Positions 44,928 to 56,500 of a DNA stretch of 64,000 nucleotides are shown here, one piece after another. The notes under the pieces were generated by a model, which was not told the DNA's origin, searched no databases, and saw only the letters and a list, made by a program, of their open reading frames with translations. The position numbers and the translations under genes are program-made. Within the stretch, counting starts at the first letter, position 1, and each line of letters starts with the position of its first letter. The stretch is from Watersipora subatra (lineage: Eukaryota > Bryozoa > Gymnolaemata > Cheilostomatida > Watersiporidae): NCBI RefSeq assembly GCF_963576615.1, contig NC_088709.1, positions 22,825,243 to 22,889,242 of the forward strand. The letters are read 5' to 3'.

Positions 44928-47090
44928 ATATATATATGTATATATATATACATATATACATGTATATACTCTATATTTATCTAGATATCTATATATGTAT
45001 CTATTATTTTATGTATATAAATCTAATAGTTTGTGTGTATTTCGGTGTGTCTGGCTATAGCTATTAAAATATGTGAATGAAGAGTCCGTATCGCAAAAGA
45101 TTTAATCTTGGAACCTCCCATTTGCCAGGCAAATACTTTATTAAATATACTAAATACTTTACTGAAGGATTCATTGGGCAATCTATGTTGCTATGTGGGT
45201 CAAGATATACATGTATATACATATTTACATATAATATATTAGTATATAATATAACATTCATTATATAGTATATAATATAACATTCATTATATAGTATAAC
45301 TATATACTTAGCTGTATATAACTAACTATATATATAGCTGAGAAAAAGCCTTCTGTGCAGCTGGAATAAATTAGTAGAGAACTAAATGTAGATGTAAAAT
45401 AAATGGTAAGTATGAAAACTAGGAAATGTTGATGCAACGTGTACCTTTTGGTAGCGTATATAATCAGCACAACAATTACCAAATTCTGAATTGGAGATAA
45501 ACTATTAGCTTTAACGAAAAAAGATGAAGAAGCACCGCAATGCATATACTTATCTTCCAAAATATTTCTGAACAGGGGAATCATAACGCATGGACGTTAT
45601 GCTAAAATAATTAGCATGCACATGGGGTATGCGGCATATAAAATCATCCCTGATCAATATTCCGTTCTAGCTCAGTGGTAGCGCGTCCTGATAGGAAACT
45701 TGTTGATGCATTCATTGTGATTTCAAATCCATTGGAAAGCGGAATTTTAATATCAAGATTTTTATAGCTATAGCTGGAATGCAGACAGACATACGACATA
45801 CTTTGAGAAATACATATATCTATGTATATATGTATGTTTATATATATTTATAAATCTTATTATTTATATATTTGAATATATATATAATAAGGAAAAAATA
45901 ATAATAAAATTTTAGGCAGAGAGTAAATTTTCAGTAAAAGCACTAGAAAGCTGGTGCTAAAAACCTGCAAAATCTGCATATACATGAACATGTACATGTA
46001 TATATAAAATAAATATATACGGTATATATTTTAATATATAGGCTATAAGAGTGCTCGTAGCTGCAAATTTGGTAGCAATTCTTGTTTTTATTCAGATGTG
46101 TATGTTGGGCATTTAGTATTCCAGTTTAGCTTTTTAGTTTTGCGTTCACGAAGATAAATTAGTAATTGTTCACTCATGCAATTTTTGAGAATAAGTGAAT
46201 TTGGCTCACAAAATGGTATAACCTAAACATAACCTTAAAGATGAGCTTATATAACATATTAGTAGATTTTGTCAAAAATTATTGTTGTTTTCCCATCATT
46301 TGAGATTATTTTTTATGTTTCAGGTGATCTGATTGCCAGGGTGTTTCCAGATTAATATCGATGAAACATTATTATATCTAATACATCAACTAGATTGAGA
46401 TTAAAGTGTTCAGAAGAAAATAAATTGTGAAATGATGTCATTAGTTGCTATTCTTGACATCGGTTATTCCGTTAGAGTAGCAGTGTTACCCGTCTCTATT
46501 CGGTTGTAAACTTGCAATTATAAACGTCTCTTTGCTGTTTGGTCTGCGTGCTTTAGTCGTGATCAAGTTATTCTGATGTTAACCTTGCAACATCCTGACA
46601 GTTCGACCACCCAAACATACCAAAATACTGATAGTTTCTTATAGAAACTTTCAAGATTTTGTCAAGTTTATTTTAATCACACCTCTGGTGTTCATACCTC
46701 TTTTGGTTTTGGTCAATAAAAATTGAGAAAAATAAATTCCTCTGTAACATTTTTTCCAGTTTTTATACACACTTCAAAATAAAATTTAAATAAATGACAC
46801 CAATGCTTCTTGAAGATTAAGTATTTGACAGATACTTATAAATTGATTACACAAGCTTGTAATAGCCGTACACATTTCAGCGCTTAGTGTCTAAAAGAGA
46901 TAATTTACTGCAGGTAAATACTTCCCATTTTAGCTTGTACATTTTTTCTGTTGTTTTAGGTCAGGGAGGAAAATGCAAGGTTTGCATCATAATCCTAATC
47001 CCCGTCATATGGATAATTTTGGTTGTTATCTTTATACATGTGATGTTCACTGGTGTTGGCTTACAGGAGTTATGTAAGAATGAAGGATAA
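40565..47090 (+). CDS. Gene 1B: small cysteine-rich two-membrane-segment protein, three coding exons
   Basis: Coding exons are 40565-40766, 43690-43803 and 46960-47090, giving 148 residues. Borders match gene 1A (TTAT|GTGAGT, AATTTAG|GTTG, ACAG|GTAATT, TTTTAG|GTCAG) with phase-1 introns. It has the same layout: leader (about 8-25), sequons at 27 and 33, membrane segment 44-67, CCCGFAC link, and a second membrane segment from about 116. In the link, residues 82 and 86 are Cys where gene 1A has Tyr, which adds two cysteines. Exons 2 and 3 each have one extra codon relative to A, and no frame is broken, so it is probably still functional. Upstream, the TATA and first-exon match seen in copy A is lost, so its expression may differ. 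Confidence 0.75.
41100..43050. other. Copy B-specific block within intron 1 of gene 1B
   Basis: The flanks align with gene 1A intron 1 (about 11500 and 12040), but this 1.9 kb does not. It carries a repeated AGAGCTCACCCAAAGCCTAT (41163-41215), the exon-like frame at 42061-42249 and a reversed B-box tract near 42360 (GGGTCTCAAACTCTTGACA). Confidence 0.5.
42061..42249 (+). pseudogene. Exon-like ORF fragment, possible captured last exon
   Basis: A pyrimidine-rich acceptor ending TTTTTCAG precedes 62 open codons reading [60 protein letters not shown] and a stop, then AATAAATAATAC. The charged, helix-like composition and the use of CGC and CGG codons look like real protein and not AT-rich noise. 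I do not recognise the family. It lies in the B-only block, so it may be a transduced or retro-copied gene end. Confidence 0.3.
44218..45000. repeat. (TA)n with a 259-bp tandem and inverted hairpin repeat
   Basis: (TA)n is followed by a unit of about 259 bases starting CTCATGCTACAGACAGTACT (44256). A second, truncated copy starts at about 44515. Its end folds back at a palindrome (GGTGATGAGCTTTG mirrored by CAAAGCTCATCACC, 44697-44727). After more TA, an inverted 50-base piece of the unit start appears (44787-44837), then a long TA run. A related diverged unit is at 63075-63285. Open frames here are artefacts. Confidence 0.9.
45035..45180 (-). repeat. SINE family 1 fragment (minus strand)
   Basis: GTGTGTCTGGCTATAGCTAT is the reverse of the family tail. 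The tRNA-like head is not clearly preserved. Confidence 0.5.
45655..45830 (+). repeat. tRNA-derived SINE, family 1
   Basis: A box GTTCTAGCTCAGTGGTAGCG and B box GTGATTTCAAATCC are followed by the tail TAGCTATAGCTGGAATGCAG and CTTTGAGAAATACATA. It lies in intron 2 of gene 1B and is absent from A. Confidence 0.75.
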
Positions 47091-47109
47091 AGGCACATTA
47101 GATTCATCA

Positions 47110-47345
47110 TCAAATTTTATCATCAATATGTCATCAATAAGTTATTGCTATGTTATCAATATGTCATTGATAAGTCATTGATAAGTCATTGATAGGCCAT
47201 TTCACATTTCATATGTCATCATATGAAGTGTGATGTCATATGAAATGATGACATCACATTTCATATGACATTGATAACGTCACCTTTCACATTTAATATG
47301 TCATCGATATGTCATTGATATGTCATCAATACATCATTAGCTGAA
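47110..47345 (+). repeat. Degenerate ATGTCATTGATA repeat 3' of gene 1B
   Basis: Equivalent of 15150-15400. It contains an inverted pair, ACATTTCATATGTCATCATATG and TCATATGAAATG, around 47205-47265. Confidence 0.8.
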
Positions 47346-47479
47346 CTTTGTAAACGTACTTTTATTGATTGGTTATAGATTTCAAACTTTTAAAAATTTT
47401 AATTTGGTTTTAAGACCTTTTGATTAACCAAGTGATTACAGTTTTGATAATAAAGTCAAAGGTTATTCCTCTAGTGCAT

Positions 47480-47496
47480 AATACATAATAATAATA

Positions 47497-47547
<51 letters not shown>

Positions 47548-47550
47548 CGT
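47480..47550. repeat. (AAT)n microsatellite
   Basis: About 60 bases of AATAAT. The poly-Ile frame on the minus strand is an artefact. Confidence 0.97.
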
Positions 47551-47999
47551 AGTACACAATGAATGAAACAATTGATAAGTGTAAAACCCAAATGCCTGAT
47601 TATCCTAACACGAGGCTTTCTAGAAGTTATTGTCATTGTTAAGCAGTTTGGAGTCAAATGTTAAAGGGAGAGAATCGCAAAGTTTCAAGATTCTACAAGA
47701 TATTTAAAGGTTTGACTTGCAACAAAATTTACATTACAGTTATTTGGTATTATAAAGGCTCACTATGTTTTACTCTGCTGTGTTTTAGTGGCAGAATATG
47801 TGATCACAAGCTCTTAAAAGCTCAAAAATGAACAGTTAATCGCAATCATCATGAAAACGCCATAATTTTGAATAGCTTTAGTTTGACGACGTACTCAACT
47901 CGATGTGGTTATGGTTTTGACACATGCTGTTGTTACTAGAAATGAAAGGCCAATAAAAGACTCAATATAAAATACTTTGTAGCACTGGTTTATGACAAG

Positions 48000-48770
48000 C
48001 GCTACGGTTTTACCGGAAAACCCTTATCAATTATAGATGCTCGCTACTTTACAGTCACTTTTCAGTTCGGTTTCATCATCTAGTTGTAATCTGATCCTGT
48101 GACTCATACTTCCTGTCAAATGGTGGGAACAATTTCTGAAGTATTTTTCAACTATCACAGGTGGCCAACAGGCTCTTCATGTTTATCAGAAGACGATATG
48201 CACTCCTTCTTGACTAACCAAGTACATAATTGCAATTTTGAAAATAGCGTCAAAGGCTGCCCCTCTAGTGCAAATACAATAAATATAATAATTGATAAGT
48301 GTAAAACCTAACTGCATTCTTATGCTAAGTTAGAAGTGATTGTCATTGTCAAATAGGTTTGGTGCTAAAATGTGAAAGTAAAAAAATTCCCAATTTAAAG
48401 ATTCCACAAGATATTTAATGAAAACACTGCAGTAAATATACTTGATATAAGACTGGAGTAGAAGGAACATAATGAACAGCATTGAGGATGATCATTATGT
48501 CATCATTTTTATATTATTAACTGATCAACAGTTGTAAGCGGCTGTAAAAAAACAGAAGTTCTATTTTTAAAGAATTTCTTGTAATGCTTCATAGTTGAAC
48601 CTTAATTCTTTGCATCTAAAAGAGACGGCAATGAATGCAACTAATTAATATATGTACAGTATAACTTTTATTAGCATCGGTAATCCTTAACAAGGATGTG
48701 TTTTGTTACATGCCAAAAGGAAAAAATAAGGAAAAGACAGAAATCAGGAGTTATTGAGTGAGTTGAATAA
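48000..48770. other. Conserved flank of duplicon B, no gene seen
   Basis: 48205-48660 aligns with 15475-15920 in copy A (shared AACTTCTTGACTAACCAAGTA-type tract and GAGTAGAAGGAACAT). A piece of this flank is also duplicated at about 47400-47600. No coding support. Confidence 0.4.
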
Positions 48771-48949
48771 ATGTGTTTAGAAAGTTAGTAATCTAATAGT
48801 ATTGTGGAGGAGTCAGAATAGTGAATATATATAAAATAGTAATATGACAGTAAATAAAATATAACCATTTACAAGTTGCTATAACAAACTCAATAATTAT
48901 GTTTATTCACTGTAGTACCCAAACCTGTTCAGAAATCTGTCCTGTAATC

Positions 48950-50410
48950 AGAAAACTCGTGTGTTGTTGGATGTTGTGAGTCTTATCAAAGGCATTTCTT
49001 ATTTTCAGTTTAAACTTTTTTATCACTCTATTGGTTTTGAATTGAATTTGACTTTTTTCATTGATTAAGACAATTTCGAAAAACATACTATGAAAACCAT
49101 TGATGGAAGCTCTGCGTACACAATAGCTTGGCTAATCAGGGTGCAGAGGCCAGTTGGTAGGCAGTTAGCATCGTGTGGCTCACATAGATAAAAATCCACT
49201 GTAAATTAAAGGAAAAAGACAGCTCAATGATGCACAGACTACTCCAACCTTGACAGCAAGCGCTGCTTCATTATCTTCTTAAATAGACTAGCGCTTTTGG
49301 CTTCTCGGGTGTCAGCAGGCAGCTGCTTCCATGCTTCTGAGGCTTGGTATGAATTTTGATGATGTCCTAATGCTGAAGTAGATATCACAAGTGGTAGCTG
49401 TTAAAGGATTTATGAGTGAGGGTGGGTGATTTTATAGAGCCAACAACTGGTATGGTACAGGTTGGAGCAGTGTAACAAAAAGTTGGGTAGCTAAGTTTGT
49501 TTTTTATAGAATTCCACGAATACTTCTTAAAATTGGTGTAGCTAGTTTAGTAACCAGAACTGTTGCATAATTTAAACTTTGCAACTGAATTTGTTATTAG
49601 CATAACCTTAAAGTAAGATGTTAAGAAATCATTCAGTTTTTGCAACAGCAAAAATTAAGCCAAACCCACCATATTTTTCCGAAATCTGGGAAGAGTGCAA
49701 GAGTTTAATTCAAATGTAGGTAACCAATAATGCAAGGAATCTAAACACAACCTCATCACAACTACAGCAGCTATCATAGTACAACTATTTGTAGATTAGG
49801 CTTAAGTTAACATCATGCCGGTTGTATTTAAAAAAATCTGCAATGACCATAATAGTACTTTTATTAAAGCAGGGCACATAGCCTACATAGTTCTTTAAGA
49901 ACAGCATAGCTGGTATGCTATCATTCTATTACTCTCTATTAATTTATCAAACTTCTATCTTTAAGGGGTTGGGTTGAGGTGGATCACCATTCTAATGATA
50001 TCTGTGGCAAAATCTGCAAATCCTATAATCTTACCTATATTCCTTGCAATATACTTGTTAGCAAAGCAAGTTCTTAAGATTAGCAGATTGATTAGCAGTT
50101 CTTAAGATTAGCAGCTGAGTGAAAGATGATATAACCTTCAACTTTTCTGTATATACAGCTCTTGAACAACAAATATACAAGAACTAAACACAATCGACAG
50201 GCTTAGTACTTAGCTTAGTATTTAAAATATCATGTTGCTGAACGAGTTTAGACTTGCCGTTTTCCTGTTGTCGTGGCAATTGATTGCTGTATAAATAGTA
50301 TTTGAGTATTTCACGAGATATTCTTGTTATTTGATATGACACTGAAAAGAAAAAAACCTGTTGCAGTTTTTGACCAAAACATGGAATGTTTGTGTTGTCA
50401 ATTACATTGT
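48950..50410 (-). repeat. LINE-like dispersed repeat inside duplicon B
   Basis: Equivalent of 16440-18440 without the 60-bp minisatellite expansion. The minus strand keeps the clearest C-terminal reading, YQASEAWKQLPADTREAKSA, then LFKKIMKQRLLSRLE and a stop (about 49255-49370), which resembles the end of non-LTR reverse transcriptase proteins. Confidence 0.6.
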
Positions 50411-50689
50411 GTTATTTGGACATTAATTCATAATTGATAATATTTTGGCAATGAGCGATTTGATTATATAAGTCTTATCAAATGAGTTGGAAACTTTTGG
50501 ATGACATCTAATACCAATTTATATAATTATTGCCAGGTATTTTTTATTTTATACTTTGTTTTGTGGTCTAATTTGCTTTGAACGCCATCAACCAGTGATA
50601 GCAAAGTTTATAACTATCTACTCTTCTATTTTCCTACCAATCAATTTATCTATCCATTTATCTATGTATCAATACGCATCATCGATATA

Positions 50690-51038
50690 AATATAGATGA
50701 GCATAATCATTACACCATTTGTGTCTTCCCGCAACCTATCAAACCTTTTAGACGTACCGCTGACAGGCATTGAGGCAGCACCACGTATGCTAACAGCTGC
50801 ACCGGCTGAGCAAATACATCTTGTAAAATGCGAAAATCTACTTTTAGAAGCAAACAAAGGTGGTAATACTTTAACGATTTTGGGTTTCACTTGTGTGAAT
50901 AAAGAAGTTAACTGGTATGGCTGTCAAAAGACAGGCTCTTTCTTAACTTACAGTTTCTTTACAGAGTATCATCATTCAAATATTGAATATCTGCAAAAAC
51001 TACAATTACTTCTATTGAGAGTTTGTGTTAATATATAG
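50690..51038 (+). other. Open frame upstream of gene 2B, doubtful
   Basis: The frame contains LTAAPAEQIHLVKCENLLLE and FTCVNKEVNWYGCQKTGSF. The matching sequence in copy A (18770-19050) has at least two stops. It ends just before the gene 2B promoter. It could be an upstream exon or neighbouring remnant kept only in B, or a chance frame. Confidence 0.2.
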
Positions 51039-51063
51039 GGCACATTAAAGTTTAATCATGCTT

Positions 51064-51164
51064 GCATTTCTCCGACAGCTTTTATATTCTCCGACAGTTT
51101 TCTGACTTTCAAATTGCTGCCTAGGCATTTGTTCGTCTGCTCACGCCAGAGAGAGGAGCAAACT
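51064..51164 (+). promoter_or_regulatory. Putative promoter and 5' UTR of gene 2B
   Basis: GCTTTTATATTCTCCGACAG and the leader GAGAGAGGAGCAAACT match copy A closely, better than nearby intergenic sequence does. Confidence 0.45.
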
Positions 51165-52239
51165 ATGAGGACCATGAGGAGCGTTTTTGTAGTAATATTG
51201 TTCTGTTTCTACTTTCAACTTGACAAAAAGTGTTCTTTCCTTCGAGCAGATGATTCCTGCTCTTTAGAAGATAGACAATGCAAGGCCTTGAACACAGAAG
51301 GTAAAAAAGTTATTCTTATGTTTTTTTAGATGACATGTATGTAGTCATAAGAGACTGCAAACTCGTAAGTTGCGCTGGTATGAAGTATTAAACTGGGCAG
51401 CTGCTATGAGTCATCCAAAATCTTTGACAAGGAATCACAGGTACTTGAGTGTTAGGCTCATTCGCTGTTCTTATTTTATTGGCTAATCATTTGCTCATTC
51501 GCCTCATGACTCCAATTTTTACATTTTTACTTAAGTACCAATAAATCTCAGTTTTCTTTTTATCTTTATTTTGACATACTAAAATAGTTATAACAATAAT
51601 GTTAGTTTTATATCACCTGCATGGATAATTCCACCTCTACATTGATACAGTAAATAAGTGTATTGTTTTATACCATCAGGAGGTGAATTTGACATCCTTA
51701 CCGTATATTGAAATTGTAAATAGTGGTACACAGTTTTATATTACCTACAGGCATATTCTACACCCCTATATTGATATTATAAATAAGTGTACACAGTTTT
51801 ATATCTATTGAAGGTATATTCTACACCCATACATTGATATTGTAAACAAGTGTATAGTTTTATATCAGCTGTAGGTATATTCTACACCCCTATACTGATA
51901 TTGTAAATAAGTGTACACAGATTTATATCACCTGTAGGCATTTATCACCTAGTGTATCAGTGGGGTAAATATAAACTAGCAACAAGCCGCCTTAGGTGTG
52001 TCAGCAGTAGACTGTATTGTTTAGCAGCGATATACAGAAGCATGACTCCTACCTCCACTAATCAGCCAGCAGTATATTCATGTTTTTATAATATTTCAAA
52101 ACTTCTATCATGGTAATTAAGGTAATATAACTTCCATAATCATAAGACAGTTTGTTATTAGTTACTATTTGAAATTGAATTAATAATTTTCATTTACAAT
52201 TATTCAGAGCTCGAATTTGCTTAGTAATATACATATATT

Positions 52240-52309
<70 letters not shown>

Positions 52310-53515
52310 ATATATATACTTCTTAATGTTGGTTGTCTGTCCTTTGGTATGTCCAGCTATAGCTATTAAAATTTTGGAATTAAAATTTTAAATTCTGCTC
52401 GACTTAAGCTCCTGAAGATTACAACTGCAGTTATGTAATCGAGTGCATTAACCAGGGCATTACATAAGCTTTTTCAATTCATCGCTTTTACCGCATAGCT
52501 TATAAATCTTTTTTCGTTTTCACACCCAAAACTACGTTTTAATTTAAAGCTCTTTGAACTCTTTTAGCTCCATGAAACAAGATGCTTTTTGTTTTTGCCA
52601 TACTAGAGCTAATTTGTTTTTAGCAAAACGAATCCAAAATAATCCTTCTCGAAATTAAAACTTGGCAATTATATCTCAGTTCAACATCATCAACTATAGT
52701 TAAAACGGTTTGCAAACAGAGAAGTGAGAACTTTTAGAGAACTTTTAGTTACAAGTTTACTAAAATGTTTTCTAAGCTAAATTCATATCAGTTGGATTCA
52801 GCGTTTATGTTACACATCTGTCTTGATGGTAAGAACCCTGCATGTAGTACACTGTAATGTTACATTTTTTGACAGATCATACCCACAAAATGCACCAAAG
52901 ATATTGTAGGTAACTACATGTATAGTTACTAAGGTTAACATGAAGTTTTGTTAATAATTTTAATGATGATAATTTTGTTGATTTTTAACAGTCAGTGATT
53001 GCATTAGATAATTACTACGGGTATTTATACCACTCTATATGTCTATACAATATTTTCACTTTACGATGCCAACACTGAAACAAACTAAAATCACATAATC
53101 CTATACCAAATAATTTTTCCTTGTAATCATAACTAAACAGACTATAATTAGGCATTACTTGCTAATGATTTCACATTTCCATTTAAACACATTTACAGTT
53201 TTTTATTCCTACTAATTTCATTCAACAAAACATTTATTTCATGGTATGAAATTTAAAAGTTGTTGTTTGAAAAAGCTTGAAAACTTTAATAGTTGTTTTC
53301 CTTTTTTCTCAAGTCATTTGAACTGCACAAAAATATTTTTCATGATATGAAGTTGAAAAGTTGAAATGGTGAATGTTGTATATTATTTATTAAATATTAA
53401 TGAATTTTCTGTCCAACGACCTTTTTATTACCTGGACAACACCGGGTAGTACAGCTAGTATATACATATACATATATATACATATATATACATATATATA
53501 CATATATATATATAC

Positions 53516-53597
<82 letters not shown>

Positions 53598-56500
53598 CTA
53601 ATATGCTGGCAGTTTTTGCAACATGAGAGATTGTCATGTGTAATAACTATTCACGCTAATGACTATTGATGCTCACGATGAAGTTGTGATAGAGAATGTC
53701 TAACAATATCGCTCCGCATGAGCTTGCTGAGTGAGCTCTAGCGCATATTAGCGACACGCAGCGCGATATCGCACTAAATATTGCCAAGTGTGTTTGCACC
53801 TTAATACTGCTGGGTTATAAAATTACATCATCATTTGCATCACAAAACCATGAGCATCTCAGGCCACATTTTCTATTGATTTTCTACATAAAAAGAAAGT
53901 CATCCGTCATTTAATATGTTTCAGTCTCTTGTTTTGTAAAAAAAATCAATACTTTTGCTTACTTGGAACGAAGAAATTTTTCTGAAATATTGAATTTTAA
54001 AATTTGATACATACTATGATACTTTCTCTGCGTGAAAACTACTTGCATCAGCATTTGGTGCGACAATGCATGAAAGCCTGTTAACTGTGCTACAAAATGG
54101 AGGTAAAGACCTGAGAGATGGGCTCAGCTCGCTAGTAATTTAAAGGTTCGGCTGCAACTCTTTGGTTTGAAACACTCGACCTGCAAACAACATGTTGGGT
54201 TCAGTTCCAAAAAATGCCATCAGGGGGACCAAAATGACATCAGGGGGACCAAAATGACATCAGGGGGACCAAAATGACATCAGGGGGACCAAAATGACAT
54301 CCAACCTTAAACAGTTCTTTGCAACTAGGCATGTCCCAGTCATGAAAGTTACCTGGCCACTGGACTGAGACATGTCTAGCCAAAACAAAGTTATTGTTTG
54401 TACTAGAAAGCTCTCTAAAACTAAGCACAGTCTCTGCTTGCAATAAGCTAAACAGACATCATACTAATCATCGAGTGATTACATGAATGCACGAACACTT
54501 GGAAAGTACAGCCTCTGCCCTTCATTGTATAGAAAATTCCGCTAATAGCAAAACTGGAAAAGACTTCAGCTGATATGAGCTCCAAAACAAATTTAAAATC
54601 AATCACATGCTGCTCATTGAAAATCTTAAAATGTTTTGGACTTGACCAGATGAAACTGCAAACATATGTACAATCAATTCCTCTAATAGGTTTGACAAAT
54701 ATTCTAAGGTGCTGTTTATCTAAGCTCAACGGTTATGAATAGGTAGTAGTTTTAAATCTATCAGAATTGTGCAATAATTTAGTGATAATAATACATGTAT
54801 GCACTATAACAAGATCAGTGTACGTCCGTCTGTCTGAAACTACATTGACAGAGTGAAAAAATTGTTTTGCCCAGGTATTGAACTCATGCTGTCTGTTTTA
54901 CATACCGACCCACTAGCCACTACTCTACACAACCACCTTGCCACTTCAACAAATCATCATGAGCATTCTGATCGCTCATGACAATCTCTCACAGTGTACG
55001 AAACTGCTGTGCATGCTAGTGATAGCATAATAGCAATAATAATAGCAATAATAAAAATTTTATTATTAATAATAGCAATAACAATAATAATAATTTTATT
55101 ATTAATAATAGCATTAATAATAATAATAATTTTATTATTAATAATAGCATTAATAATAATAATAATTTTATTATTAATAATAGCATTAATAATAATGGGA
55201 ACAGATGGTAGAAACATGAGCTTGGAATTGAAGTAAATGCAAGAAGTACGTTGGTTTGATACAAAATCACTTCATGTAAGTTTGCAAATAACAATAGTGA
55301 ATGACATTTGACCTTAACCTTAATCAGTTTAATAAACTTCCAAATATTTGCTTGTAAAGCAAAACATACTTATTTGGAGGTTTTTGAAGCCTCAAACCTG
55401 TAACATATAATAACTTCTTTCAGCAATCAAAACACTTTTTCCATTTTCATTATTTAAATACATAATCAATACAACATCTTAATGTCTAGCGCTGTTGAAA
55501 CAGTTTTGAGAGTAAACGAGCTTTTGATTTAATATACAAAAAATGCTTCATCTTATGTTCTGAAGCCTAGGCTTGAAATATCCTTTAAGTGAGGATTTTG
55601 ACCAATTTGTAGTTTCCAAAGTTGAGATTATTTAGCCAAGACCAAACTTTTTCAACATCCCTTGTTTTCTTCTGATTGTTGAACTTTTAGAGGTTAATGT
55701 AAAAGGACTAACATACATATCTGAGTGTCAACTTGTAATAAACACATGATAACAAGTGGTCATTAGAACTGCTAATTATTTTTAATTCAAAAATTTGAGG
55801 GGTTTATTTGTTTTAAAATAAAATTCTTAACATGTTTCTGTCTCCCAATATATCACAACTGATATATTGAAAGTAACGACAACTTGCTAGTGGCCATGCA
55901 GTATATACTGCTTCGGCCTTTTCATTAGTGCTTTCTCACTTGAAGTCTATTTCCGTTTGTCAACAGAGCTGAAGAGAAGTAAACGAGATACTTCTGGCAG
56001 CAAGCGTTCTTCGGTTAAAGTTCAGGTGAAGTTTGTCTCTGACAGCAGGTCAGCTAATGCATCGGCAGTGACAACATCAGCAGCTACGTCGACTACGCAT
56101 ACCAAAACAACAACAACTGCAACAACAGAAACTTTACCACTTCCAACAATAACTACTCTCGACTCTACAACAAATACGCCATTATCTGCTACAACACCTA
56201 CTTCGGCGACAGCCACGCCTGTCTCAACAACAACCACACCATTGCCTACCACTGCAAATGCCTCAACAACAACTACATTTGCTCCAACAACAATTACCCT
56301 TGACCAAAGAACAACTACACTTGAGCAAACAACAACTACACTTGCTCTAACAACAACTGCACTTGCTCCAACAACAACTACACTTGTTCCAACAACGACT
56401 ACACTTGCTCCAACAACAACTACACTTGCTCCAACAACGACTACACTTGCTCCAACAACAACTACACTTGCTCCAGCAACAACTACACTTGCTCCAACTA

